A stretch of DNA of 64,000 nucleotides, taken from CAWDJT01 sp963828705. GTDB lineage: Bacteria > Desulfobacterota > Syntrophobacteria > Syntrophobacterales > Syntrophobacteraceae. This document shows positions 35,884 through 48,449 of this stretch, one piece after another; the stretch's first letter is position 1, and each line of letters opens with the position of its first letter. The notes under the pieces are model-generated. The model ran no database searches. It worked only from the letters and a program-made list of their open reading frames with translations, and was not told where the DNA came from. Where the stretch lies: NCBI GenBank assembly GCA_963828705.1, contig CAWHGA010000055.1, positions 24,027-88,026 of the forward strand. Reading direction: 5' to 3'. A program made the position numbers and the translations under genes.

Positions 35884-36723
35884 TTACCATTGCGAGCAGC
35901 CGCGGCACTGAAAGCCCTGCTGCCGGACGCTGTCGTCGGCATAGGTGCAGCGCCGGGCCAGCAGCACGTCCCAGCCCTCCACTTCATGGCCGTCAAATTC
36001 GGGCCCGTGGACGCAGGCGAACCGGTTGCCACCCTTGGTACTGAAACGACAGGCCCCGCACATGCCGGTGCCATCCACCATGACCGGTGCCAGGTGAACC
36101 ATGGTCTTGATGCCAGCCGACCGTGTGGCTTCACAGATGGAATGCATGACGCACAGCGAGGCCATGGCGACCACCCGATCCACCGGCGTATGGCCGTGAT
36201 TGGCCACCAGTTTCTGCAGGACCCCGACCGCTGTGGGGTTTTCCGGCGAGTCGCCAAGGGCCAGCACCAGCTGATCGCTGGCGGCCGCAAGCCGTTCTCT
36301 GCCGTAAACCGCCTCTTGGTTGGCGGCCTGAAGGACGGTGGTCACCCTATTGCCGTTGGCTTTCAGGGCTTCCGCCACCGGGGCCAGACCGGCTATTCCG
36401 TAGCCGCTGGCGATCGCCACCACGTGGCCGTAATTGGCAACTTCGGCGGCCCGGCCCAGCGGGCCGATGAAATGGGCAAAACCGTCGCCGGCGTTGAGTG
36501 TCGCCATCTGTTGGGTGGTGCGGCCTACCTCGATGAAGACAAAATCAACCGTCCCGGCATCTCGGTCCCAGTCACTGATGGTGAACGGTACCCGCTCGCC
36601 GACTTGATCCACTATCAAAATGATAAACTGGCCCGGTTGGGCCTTGGCGGCCACATAGGGTGCCGCCACCCGCATCCGGTGGACCTTCGGGGCCAGTTCC
36701 TGGCGTTCAACAATGCGAAACAT
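35884..36723 (-). CDS. nfnA: NfnA/SudB: FAD and [2Fe-2S] subunit of the NADH:ferredoxin:NADP oxidoreductase
   Basis: 279 residues, intact. The protein resembles dihydroorotate dehydrogenase electron-transfer subunits: N-terminal flavin-binding barrel (AQPGQFIILIVDQVGERVPF), nucleotide region (GHVVAIASGYGIAGLAPVAE), and the C-terminal iron-sulfur motif VDGTGMCGACRFSTKG plus FACVHGPEFDGHEVEGW, with the fourth ligand in this loop. Its stop is 21 bases upstream of the nfnB start, so they form one unit. NfnA binds NAD(H); NfnB binds NADP(H) and the low-potential clusters. The tail ends RRCTYADDSVRQQGFQCRGC, a few extra cysteines of unknown role. The start at 36723 has an AGGAGG site. Confidence 0.9.
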   Translation of the reverse strand: MFRIVERQELAPKVHRMRVAAPYVAAKAQPGQFIILIVDQVGERVPFTISDWDRDAGTVDFVFIEVGRTTQQMATLNAGDGFAHFIGPLGRAAEVANYGHVVAIASGYGIAGLAPVAEALKANGNRVTTVLQAANQEAVYGRERLAAASDQLVLALGDSPENPTAVGVLQKLVANHGHTPVDRVVAMASLCVMHSICEATRSAGIKTMVHLAPVMVDGTGMCGACRFSTKGGNRFACVHGPEFDGHEVEGWDVLLARRCTYADDSVRQQGFQCRGCSQW

Positions 36724-36794
36724 GGGTTCCTCCTAAGTACGCTTATTGCCCTCGTGCTTAAGCGCAGCAGATCGAACGGCGTCTGCGAGCATTT

Positions 36795-39463
36795 TCAACC
36801 TTGGTCGACGCGCACCGCGCACACTTTGTATTCCGGGATCCTGCTCACCGGGTCATGGGACGGGTTGGTCAGCCGATTGACCGGTGATTCGGCGAAATGG
36901 AAGTCCATAGCCACCACTCCAGGAAGCGCCTTGTAAGTGAGGCGCACCTGAGCCGTCACCGCACCGCGCCGGGATGTGATGCTGGCGCTATCGCCGTCGG
37001 CCAATCCGAGCTTTTCGGCGTCATCCGGGTGCATTTCCAGCCATTCCCGGTCGTGAAGCTGGGTGAGCCCAACTACTTTGCGGGTCATGGTGCCGGTGTG
37101 GTAATGGAAAAGGCTGCGCGCCGTAGTGAGGATCAATGGATAGTCGTCATCGGGCAGCTCAGCCGGACCCTGGTAGGCGATGGGGATAAATTGTCCCTTG
37201 CCGCGACGTGAAACGGTCCTGATGCAAAATGGGGGTGCCGGGGTGCTGCGCATCCGGGCACGGCCACTGCAGCCCCTGGGTCTGCAAGCGTTCCGGCGTA
37301 ATGCCGGCATAGCTCGGGGTGAGCCGGTTGACTTCGCGCAGGATGTCGGCGGCCGATTCGAAGTCGAACCCCTTAGCACCCATGCGCTGCGCCATCTGAC
37401 AGACAATCCACCAATCAGGTTTGGCGTCGCCGGGAGGCGCCACCACCGGGTTGAGCCACTGCACCCGGCGCTCGGTGTTGGTGTAGGTGCCATCGCGTTC
37501 CATGGCGGCGGCCGCAGGCAGCACAACATGGGCGCTCTGGGCCGTTTCCGTCAGGAAGATATCCTGGCAAACCAGCAGTTCCAGTTTCTGCAAGCACTTG
37601 CTGGCGTGTTCCAGATTGGGTTCGCTGAGCACCGGGTTTTCCCCCACCAGGTAGACCGCTTTGATTTCGCCGCGCTCGATAGCATCAAACATTTCCGGCA
37701 GAGTGCGGCCGACTTCAGCGGGGAGTTTTACCCCCCAGGCCGCTTCGAACTTATCGCGAGTGGCGGCGTCCGTGACCACCTGGTAACCGGTGTAGACGTT
37801 GGGGAGACCGCCCATATCACAGGCGCCCTGGACGTTGTTCTGACCGCGCAATGGGTTTACCCCGCTGCCCGGTTTGCCGATATTGCCGGTGAGCATGGCC
37901 AGGTCGCCTACGGCCATGACGTTGTCGGTGCCGTGGGTGTGCTGGGTGATGCCCATGGCATAAAGGATCGCCGACGGTTTCTGCTTGCGCATACAGACAG
38001 GCAGCTTCGTGAATCAGTGCCGCCGGTACGCCGGTGGTCAGCTCCACAAAATCGAGATCATAAGGTTGCAGCGAAGCCTTGAAGGCCTCGAAATTTTCGC
38101 AGCGTTCCGCAATAAAAGCGCGATCTTCCAACTTCTGGTCCACAATCACCCGGGCCATACCCATGAGCAGGGCCAGGTCGGTACCTGGGCGGTGTTGCAG
38201 AAACAGGTGGGCGTACTTGGCCAGGGGGATCTCGTAGGGATTGGCGACGATGAGTTTGGCCCCGTCCATGACCGCCCGCCGGATGCGAGTGGCGATCACC
38301 GGATGGTTGGCTGAGGTGTTGGTGCCAATGGCGAAAATGCATCCGGCCTGCTGCAGGTCGGCGATGGAATTGGTCATGGCGCCGCTGCCGAAGGTGCGTA
38401 GCAAACCTGCTACGGTCGGGCTGTGTCAGAGGCGGGCGCAGTGATCGACGGAGTTGGTCCTCAGCACCGAGCGGGCAAATTTTTGCAGCACGTAATTGTC
38501 TTCATTGGTGCATTTGGCCGACGCGATCACGGCTACTTCGTTGGGCTGATACCGGCTGAAGGCGGCAGATACCGTGCTGAACGCTTCGTCCCAGGATACC
38601 GGCGTCCATTCCTCGCCTTTCTTGACCAGAGGGTGGGTGAGCCGATCCGGGTGGTGGACAAAGCCGGCAATGCCATAGCGGCCTTTTACACAGGCCTGGC
38701 CTTCATTGGCCGGGCCGTTAGGATCGGGTTCCTGACGGACGATGTGATTGTTGCGGACGGAAAACAGCAGCCGGCAGCCGACCCCGCAATAGGGACAAAC
38801 ACTGGATACCTGGGTGGTGGGTCCCTGGTGCTTGGCGTTAGCGGCATCGACGCGATCATGCAGGGCAGGGGTGGGACACACATCCACGCAGGCCGCGCAG
38901 AACTGGCAGCCCACCTCTTCCAACGGGCGGCCAAAGGCCGTGCCAACTTCCATGCCCTGTTTGCCTTCGCGGAAACTGATGGCCTGCGCCCCGCGGAATT
39001 CATGGCACATGCGCACACACCTCCCGCACCGGATGCAGTAGTGGTAGTCGCGCTCGAAAAACGGCCCGCCGGGCAGTTTTTGGTAATGCCGTTCCTTGCC
39101 GTCTCCAGAGGGCGGCTCAATGCCCACTTGGCGGATGAGGTCGCGCAATTCCGGAGTTATGGCGTCGCCCGGGTAGTCTTTGAGGATCAGCGCCAGCATC
39201 TGCTGGCGGTACTCTAGCACCCGCGGAGTTTGCGTATGGACCACCATCCCATCCACGACGGGCGTGGTGCAGGATGCCGGCAAGCCGCGGTCCCCCTCGA
39301 CATCGACCACGCACAAGCGACACGATCCTACCGGTTTGAGATAGGGATGGTTACACAGGGTGGGGATAGGAATTCCCGCCTGGCGAATCGCTTCCAGAAG
39401 CGTGGTTCCTTTCGCGGCCCTGACCTCGTGACCGTCAATCCTAAGTCGAATAGCACCTGTCAT
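36795..39463 (-). CDS. fdhA: Selenocysteine-containing formate dehydrogenase, catalytic subunit
   Basis: About 890 residues, starting at 39463. Order: NuoG-like [2Fe-2S] domain (IPTLCNHPYLKPVGSCRLCV), then CIRCGRCVRMCHEFRG and GCQFCAACVDVCPTPAL clusters, and the molybdopterin-type [4Fe-4S] site VCPYCGVGCRLLF. At 38426-38428 the frame has TGA in the context VDHCARL-TGA-HSPTVAGLLRTFGSGAM, where formate dehydrogenases carry selenocysteine or cysteine, and the reading continues in the same frame. A hairpin fitting a bacterial SECIS follows (separate entry). Two true shifts occur near 37985 and 37200. The enzyme oxidises formate to CO2 and passes electrons to the iron-sulfur chain, probably to NfnAB, which follow in the operon. 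No signal peptide, so cytoplasmic. Confidence 0.92.
38397..38425 (-). promoter_or_regulatory. Candidate SECIS element of fdhA
   Basis: On the minus strand, 11 bases after the TGA, CGTAGC and GCTACG pair around the loop AGGTTT. The GGTT in the apical loop and the distance from the UGA agree with the E. coli fdhF SECIS (loop AGGUCU). This supports recoding of TGA to selenocysteine. Confidence 0.75.
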
Positions 39464-40034
39464 AATTCCACCTGGTCTGATTGAGAAACAGTTAATGGCG
39501 TCAATCTTCCTGGGAAACCTCACCCAGACTTGTGCCGGCAGGCGCTATGCGCCTGAAAACTCTAAAAACCCTCTGCAGTCCTGTCAAAACCATCATACAA
39601 TTCGGATGAATCACTGCCGGAAGCAAATGCCGAGAACCGGAGCACGGGGAGCCAACACGTGTTGCTGGAACAAGGACTGTGAGCTATCAGCAGGAACAAG
39701 ACGCCCGAAAATAAAAGAAATATATCACATGAGCACTATAACACGGCATTCGCCATTGTGCAATTGCTTCCGTGGGCTGGTGACCCGGCCGGTGGTGCCT
39801 ATTGGGCGCTACCGCGGCAGCCACTGCTGGGTGTCGAACTTCGGTAGGAGGTCGGTCCGGGGAATAATCGATTTGGTCCTGGAATTGGCATATGATATAC
39901 CGAGACGACAAGTGAAATCTTGAGGTTCCGTAAGCGGTTGGGGTGGTGATCCCGGCCGTGCTTCCGACAATTCGTTTCCATCCGGAAACGGATGGATACT
40001 AACTTTTACAGACACAGGAAGAGGGAACGCGTCG
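39464..40034. other. Divergent intergenic region between fdhA and the glucan phosphorylase
   Basis: Must hold two divergent promoters. Several short frames exist, but none has a ribosome binding site or conserved character. No clear palindromic operator was found. Confidence 0.45.
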
Positions 40035-41652
40035 ATGAAAATCGCTTATTTCAGCATGGAAGTTGGCCTCAGTGAACACATTCCCACGTACAGCGGAGGC
40101 CTGGGAATCCTTGCCGGGGACCACATCAAGTCGGTGGCCGATCTCAACATCCCGTTGGTGGGGGTGACGCTGCTGTACAAGCGCGGCTATTTTGTTCAGC
40201 ACCTCAACCTGATGGGGATGCAGGAGGAACTCTATCCCTATTTTGATCCACGCGCCTTTATGGAACAGCTTCCCTTCAAGGTGACCATCAAGATCGCCAA
40301 CCGTGACGTTCACATCGGGGTGTGGAAGTACAACTACACGGGGGTGCGGGGCAAGGTTCACGTGTATTTCCTGGATACCGATCTGTCCATCAATTCCCCG
40401 GAGGATCGGCTGATCACCCAATACTTGTATGGCGGTGACCAGCACACTCGCATATGCCAGGAGGCGGTCTTGGGCATCGGCGGTTACATGGTGCTCAAAC
40501 GCCTGGAAACCGGCATCACCACCTACCACATGAATGAAGGCCACGCCTGTTTCCTGACTCTGGCATTGCTTCGAGATATGAACGGCAGCGAAGAAAAAGT
40601 GCGGGAAAAATGCGTTTTTACCACACATACCCCGGTACCGGCGGGCCATGACAAATTCGATTACGCCATGGCGGAAACCGTCCTGGGTGCCTACCTGCCC
40701 GTCCAACATCCGCGATCTGGCCGGGCCGGACCTGCTCAACACCACACAGCTGAGCCTCAATCTGTCGCGGTCTGCCAACGGTGTCAGCCAGCTCCATGGT
40801 GAGGTTTCACGGGAGATGTTCCCGGGCTATGACATCGGCTCAGTCACCAACGGTGTGCACCATCTGAGCTGGACCGGGCCTGAATTCCAGGCGCTCTTCG
40901 ATCAATATCTGCCCAACTGGCGGCATCAACCGCAGGTGCTCAGTGATGCCGTAAAGATCCCGGACGAGGCGGTACGGGCTGCGAAGCTTTCCGCCAAACG
41001 GCGACTGATCAGCTACATCAACGGCAGCTCGGCGGTGGGTTTTAGCGAGGAACAGCTGACCATTTGTTTTGCCAGGCGGGCCGCGGCCTACAAGCGCGCC
41101 TCCCTGATCTTTACGGATATCGAATACCTGCTGAACTTGTCCTTCGATCGCGTGCAGTTTGTCTTTGCCGGCAAGGCTCACCCCAAGGACGACCCGGGCA
41201 AAGAACTGATCCGGGAAATCATCAACATCGGGAAACAATACGAAGACCGGCTGCGGATGGTCTATATTCCCAACTACAATATCTGGCTTGGGGCGCTGAT
41301 GACGCAGGGGGCCGATGTGTGGCTCAATACACCGCGCCGACCTCGCGAAGCATGCGGCACCAGCGGCATGAAGGTGGTCTTCAACGGCGGCGTCAACATG
41401 AGTGTGCTTGACGGCTGGTGGCGGGAAGCCTGTCGCGACCGCATCAACGGCTGGGCCATCGGCGATGATGAAGACCTGTCCGACGAAGCGGCATCGGCCG
41501 ATTTCTACCGGGACCTGGACGAGATGGTCACCACCTACTATGCCAGCCCCAAACGTTGGACGAGTATCACGAAAAGCTCCATCGCCGATTGCGGTCCGGT
41601 GTTCAACACTCAGCGCATGGTTATGGATTACGTGCACAAATACTACTTGTAA
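40035..41652 (+). CDS. glgP: Alpha-glucan phosphorylase (glycogen phosphorylase family), frame-broken
   Basis: About 539 residues after one shift near 40700. It begins MKIAYFSMEVGLSEHIPTYS, then GGLGILAGDHIKSVADLN, the family start in short-form phosphorylases. Further motifs are TYHMNEGHACFLTLALLR, FTTHTPVPAGHDKFDY, IGSVTNGVHHLSW, FARRAAAYKRASLIF, and ACGTSGMKVVFNGGVNMSVL, where the lysine carries pyridoxal phosphate. It releases glucose 1-phosphate from alpha-1,4-glucans in the cytoplasm. It is shorter than animal or E. coli enzymes because regulatory insertions are absent. No other glycogen genes adjoin. A GGAAGAGGGA site precedes the start. Confidence 0.9.
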
Positions 41653-41976
41653 ACGATCAGACCACGCTCGCATAGCTGAGGATGTTTGCGATTGGCCGAA
41701 CTCACTCTTGGTATGCCGATATCCTGGCCGAACAGCTGTGAGGTTGTTAGCAGAAGTTGCCGGCTTGATGGCGGGCGTTTACCGCGATGAGGCCGGAGGC
41801 TTGCGGCTCATTCATGGATAAATAACTATCTCATAACTCGCTTACACCGTCACCCCGGCGAAAGCCGGGGTCCAGAATCCCTGGAAAAACCTGGATTCCG
41901 GCTTTCGCTCGGAATGACGATCAACCACGTTTGAGCCATTTTTGCATAAGTTTCTAAGTGCTTAGAAACGAGGAAT
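41653..41976. other. Intergenic region with the second dispersed repeat copy
   Basis: No gene. It lies between convergent glgP and argJ, with the repeat at 41823-41960. Confidence 0.5.
41823..41960 (+). repeat. Dispersed repeat, copy 2
   Basis: Matches 21187-21390 in aactcgcttacaccgtcacc, ccctggaaaaacct and cggaatgacgatcaac. Its inner parts caccccggcgaaagccgggg and ggattccggctttcgctcgg form an imperfect inverted repeat. Confidence 0.7.
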
Positions 41977-43172
41977 TCAGGATCGATAGGATGCGTTGAT
42001 CTTCACGTAGTCATAAGACAGATCGCAGGTATAGACACTGTACTCGGCCTGTCCCAGCCCCACGTCCAGGTGAATGACGATTTCCTTGCGGCGAAACACC
42101 TGGCTGGCAGCCGCCTCCACCTCGGGGCCCGGCACCGGAGTCCCTCCCCGAAACACACACACAGCATCGAAGAACAGTGCGACCCGTTCCGGCTCCAGCG
42201 GCACGCCGGCGCGGCCGGCGGCGGCGATGATCCGGCCCCAGTTGGCGTCTTGACCGAAGAATGCGGTTTTGACCAGGGGGGAGTTGGCGATGGTGAAGGC
42301 CAGCGCTCGTGCGGCGGCAGCGTCGGGGGCGCCGGTAACCCGCACTTCGATGAATTTGGTCACACCCTCGCCGTCGTAAACAATCTGTTTGGCCAGATCC
42401 AACAGTACAGCCCCCAGGGCTTCCCCAAAGAGTTCACCGGCGGCGCTGTGCGGGTCGGAGATCGGGGCGTGGCCAGCGCGGCCACCGGCCAGAACCAGCA
42501 GGGTGTCGTTGGTGCTGGTGTCGCCGTCGATGGTGATGCGATTGAAGGAGGCATCGGCCGCGGTTCGGGTCCAGTGCTGCAGCACCGATCCGGTGATCAC
42601 CGCATCGGTGCACACGAAGGCCAGCAGGGTCGCCATGTTGGGGGCGATCATCCCGGCGCCCTTGGCAACCCCGGTGATGGTGACCATCTGGCCGTCGATG
42701 ATGACCTGGGTGCTGGCCGTTTTGGGCACGGTGTCGGTGGTCATGATGGCGGCAGCGACCTGGTCCCAGGCGTCTTCAGTGAGCGCCTCAGCCAGTCCGG
42801 GAATGGCCTGGGACACGGCATCGATCGGGATCTGCTGACCGATCACACCGGTGGAGCAGACCAATACCGATTCGGTTGATAATCCCAGTGCCTGGGCGGC
42901 CAGCCGGGCCATTTCCCGGGCGCGGTGCAGGCCTTCGGTGCCGGTGCCGGCGTTGGCGATGCCGGAATTAACCAGAATGGCCCGGGCGCTCTGGTCCTGG
43001 AGATGTTCCCTGCAAAGCAGTACCGGCGCCGCAGGGAACTGGTTTTGAGTGAACACGCCGGCAGCTATGGTGTCATTATCGGCCGCGATCAGCGCCAGGT
43101 CCGGCCGGTCCCGATAGCGGATGCCGGCATGGACGGCGGCCAACTCGAAAGCCGGGGACCGCGTTCGGTTTT

Positions 43173-43188
<16 letters not shown>
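41977..43188 (-). CDS. argJ: Bifunctional ornithine acetyltransferase/N-acetylglutamate synthase
   Basis: 403 residues. It transfers the acetyl group from N-acetylornithine to glutamate in arginine biosynthesis. Key segments: LVNSGIANAGTG, VLVCSTGVIGQQIPIDAV, the self-cleavage site in GAGMIAPNMATLLAFVCTDA (cleavage before the threonine in MATLL), RITIDGDTSTNDTLLVLAGG and GQDANWGRIIAAAGRAGV. The N-terminus is uncertain: the natural start VPGFR lies one base out of frame near 43140, so an indel probably sits there, and the GTG at 43188 is only formal and overlaps secA. The gene follows secA closely on the same strand. The short ArgA-like acetyltransferase upstream of secA is probably in the same pathway. 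Confidence 0.92.
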
Positions 43189-45699
<2,511 letters not shown>

Positions 45700-45718
45700 G
45701 GGTGAATATTCTCCGCTC

Positions 45719-46216
45719 TTACAACCACGGGACACTGTTCCCATCGAGTTCCGGGGTTTCAAGGAGGTCTAAGATCATGGCATTTTCATCACATTCTGGA
45801 AACTTGGGGCAGTGAATGCAATCGGCCCAGATTTTGTGGGGCAACGTGTTTTTGTCTACCCATTGAAAACCCATGTGCTCAAAAAAGCCGGTTTCATAAG
45901 TGAGCACGAACAACCTGGCGATCCCCAGATCTCTGGCCTCTTCAATGGCGGCCGTGACCAACTCACGACCAATACCCTGACGGAGAGCTTCCTCGGCCAC
46001 CGCCACCGAGCGGATCTCGGCCAGGTTTTCCCAAACAATGTGGAGGCTGCAGCAACCGAGCAATCGTGTGTTCTGATCATCCACGCAGACAAATATGTCA
46101 CGCAGATGTGTGTACAATTCGCTCAAGGATCGGGCCAGGAGTTTCCCCTGCCGCGCATAGGTCGCAAGCAGTTGCTGGATGGGACGCACGTCTCGGATCC
46201 TGGCTTTGCGTACCAT
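45719..46216 (-). CDS. Short GNAT-type amino-acid N-acetyltransferase (ArgA-like)
   Basis: 165 residues, intact, with AAAGGACAG before the ATG at 46216. A single GNAT domain with the acetyl-CoA loop VAEEALRQGIGRELVTAAIE and YETGFFEHMGFQWVDKNTLP, then the characteristic cysteine end ADCIHCPKFPECDENAM. Stand-alone acetyltransferases of this kind act as N-acetylglutamate synthases in many Deltaproteobacteria and some other groups, in place of long ArgA. With argJ beyond secA, the locus covers the acetylation and deacetylation steps of arginine synthesis. If ArgJ is bifunctional this enzyme may be anaplerotic. The gene is 19 bases upstream of secA. Confidence 0.82.
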   Translation of the reverse strand: MVRKARIRDVRPIQQLLATYARQGKLLARSLSELYTHLRDIFVCVDDQNTRLLGCCSLHIVWENLAEIRSVAVAEEALRQGIGRELVTAAIEEARDLGIARLFVLTYETGFFEHMGFQWVDKNTLPHKIWADCIHCPKFPECDENAMILDLLETPELDGNSVPWL

Positions 46217-46812
46217 GGTTGTCTGTCCTTTCGTGAACGGATACCCGCTGCCGGCATGCGGTGCCCAGCCCTATAGACGGCTGGTTCAAGAGCCCTTCAA
46301 GGTCACCGCGTTGGTCAAATCATCGGACCCGCCCGGCACCAATGCGACGGAGTCATTATAGTCAGTTGCGGGAGACGGTCAAGGTTAGTGCCGTCACTGG
46401 CCAAAAACAAGCATGATGTAAGAAGGGAGCCGTGGAAATGTGGGAAAGGGCCAACGGGGGAAGCAATGATCGCGACCACCGAAAGACTGAGGCCGCAATC
46501 ATCAGCTGAAACGCTCCGTCGGTTAGTTGTGGTAACCTGAGCGAAACCTGATACCGCAATGAGGGGCCAAGCCAACCAGAGCGTCACAGACGGGCCGTGT
46601 CTCACTGCCGATGGTACGGTCCGCTTGAGGTCAGCACCCCGATAGACTGGCGACCCCAGAGGCAGGCATCTGGACCTTGGGTGCAGCCCATGCCGACCGC
46701 CGCACACGGATGGATCGGATCAATGATCATACCCAAGCATACACCGGAAACCGATCAAGCGCAAACCGCGCCAATCGTGTCAATGCTGCTCAAGCGCTCA
46801 ATCGCAGCGGTT
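46217..46812. other. Gene-poor stretch between argA-like gene and PilZ gene
   Basis: I see no supported gene, repeat or RNA here. Small frames lack ribosome binding sites. The promoter of the argA-secA-argJ cluster should lie near 46220-46350. Confidence 0.4.
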
Positions 46813-47184
46813 TCATTCGGTGCGGGTGCGACGAGCCACAAACCGGTGGAATTCACTCATGACTTCACGTTCATTGCCGCTGATATAGGTGATGATATTC
46901 TTGTAGTGGATGAAGGAATCCAGATCCATGCCCACAATTTGTAGCGCCAGGCCGCGGTCGTCCTGGCGGATCACCAGACCCTGCACGTTGACGCTCAACT
47001 TCGAGGTGGTGGCGGACAAATTGATTTCCACCTCAACCGTTTCATTGACCGGTATGGGTTCGGTAATCTTCAGCAAGACGCCATTGAGGCTGAGATTCTC
47101 AACGGTTCCGCGCAATTTTTGGCCTTGAAAGATGATTATTGCTTCGGATTCAAATATCACCCTGGTGCAATTGCGTTTTTCCAT
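46813..47184 (-). CDS. PilZ-domain protein, predicted c-di-GMP receptor
   Basis: 123 residues. The c-di-GMP signature is present: RNCTR (RxxxR) at residues 3-7, and NLSLNG ([D/N]xSxxG) around residue 30, followed by beta-barrel strands (VNETVEVEINLSATTSKLSV, VQGLVIRQDDRGLALQI). A short helix and a basic tail (FHRFVARRTRTE) close the protein. No second domain is present. PilZ proteins change motility, biofilm or secretion on binding c-di-GMP. The start at 47184 has GGAGGGTCAAGG upstream. It is isolated, without neighbouring cyclase or pilus genes, so its target is unknown. Confidence 0.85.
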   Translation of the reverse strand: MEKRNCTRVIFESEAIIIFQGQKLRGTVENLSLNGVLLKITEPIPVNETVEVEINLSATTSKLSVNVQGLVIRQDDRGLALQIVGMDLDSFIHYKNIITYISGNEREVMSEFHRFVARRTRTE

Positions 47185-47693
47185 GTCCTTGACCCTCCCA
47201 TGCTGTAGAGCGCGCTTGAATCTCCCGGTGGCGGGGTAGCACCAATCAGCCCGCTGTAGGCTGGGCTGTCATCAGGATTCTTGCTAACCCCCACGAGAGG
47301 AAGGGAGATCACATTCAGCCTCCGGTCGTGAAGGTGGATTCACCTAGTTGAACCCTCTTAAGCAACTTTCAATCATTTTTCAAACCATTTTTGCTGCCTT
47401 GACACCTCATCTTGCAGAACTTCCTGAATCGGTTCCTCAATGAATTAGCGTGAAAAATCCCCAACTCGGTGAATGCGCAGAGTTGGGAAGCGGAATCGGT
47501 GCAACTCATCTTGGATGGTTTTCATAGTAATCCGAATTGTCGTTGACTTCAAGCTGTGGGCTGCATCCAGATCCTGCCCTGGAAGGATGCATGAAATTGT
47601 GATATGTGCCGAACAAGGGTGGCAGCATCAGCCCATGGGGTTCTGGAGGGACGGCGGAAAACAAAGAGAACACCTTGAGTTGGGTGCTTGTGG
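47185..47693. other. Divergent intergenic region with one hairpin
   Basis: No gene. At 47459-47489 cccaactc and gagttggg form an eight-base hairpin. Promoters of the divergent PilZ and HD genes are expected here. Confidence 0.4.
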
Positions 47694-48449
47694 ATGGATG
47701 CGAATACACAGAAATTAAGAAGTGAGGCGGAGCGGATTGCCTCACGTCATCGGCGACCGTCCTTCTATTCGCAGTTCAAAGCGCCGCTTGCGTTGGCCCG
47801 TACAATCTACCATTCCGACCCGCTGGTTAAGCGGCTCCGTGATTTGGTGCGGCCGCGGCTCAGCGAGGACCTTGGGCATGGGCTGTACCACAGCATGCGG
47901 GTTAGTGTTGAAAGTGCCGCCTTGATCTACGTGGAAGGCGAAGGCTGCCAGTTCGATCACCAGCATATTCTGAGGCTAATGGTTCTCGGCGAATTGGCTG
48001 GACTTCTCCATGACATTTACCGTGGCCGCGAAAACCACGCCGCCGAGGGCGCACTCGAAGCGGCACGGGTGTTCATTGCTTTTCCCCTGAGCCACGATGA
48101 AATCCACTGTATCTGTAGCGCGATCGCCAATCATGAAGCTTTCAGCCAACCGGCGCCATGCCGTCTGCCGTGGGCCCAGCTGATCAGCGACTGTCTCTAT
48201 GATGCCGACAAGTTTCGCTGGGGGCCAGACAATTTCACCCACACCGTCTGGTGGATGGTCGACCATCAGAAGCTCACCCCCAAGGAGTTGATCGCGCGAT
48301 TCCCCTGGGGGATGACGGGGATTGCCCGGATTCGAGAAACATTTCGCAGTGCCACCGGTCGCCAGTATGGCCCCGAAATCATTGATGTGGGTATGGAAAT
48401 CGGCAAGGACATCTACCAATTCTTGGTGCAACTCTATGGCAACGAATAG
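47694..48449 (+). CDS. HD-domain protein (predicted metal-dependent phosphohydrolase)
   Basis: 251 residues. HD-superfamily features are LGHGLYHSMRVSVESAALIY (first histidine), LGELAGLLHDIYRG (HD pair), ENHAAEGALEAARVF and IANHEAFSQPAPCR, with DADKFRWGPDN supplying the last aspartate. Such enzymes hydrolyse nucleotides or phosphate esters; this one has no partner domain. The ATG at 47694 was chosen although its ribosome binding site is weak. The stop overlaps the start of the P1-family peptidase gene by 14 bases, so the two are translationally linked. The substrate is unknown. Confidence 0.75.
   Translation: MDANTQKLRSEAERIASRHRRPSFYSQFKAPLALARTIYHSDPLVKRLRDLVRPRLSEDLGHGLYHSMRVSVESAALIYVEGEGCQFDHQHILRLMVLGELAGLLHDIYRGRENHAAEGALEAARVFIAFPLSHDEIHCICSAIANHEAFSQPAPCRLPWAQLISDCLYDADKFRWGPDNFTHTVWWMVDHQKLTPKELIARFPWGMTGIARIRETFRSATGRQYGPEIIDVGMEIGKDIYQFLVQLYGNE

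Noticed and set aside
38404..38428. Frame shift or true stop in fdhA
   Set aside because: The frame is identical before and after the TGA, and the position is the catalytic selenocysteine site with a SECIS-like hairpin, so recoding explains it better.
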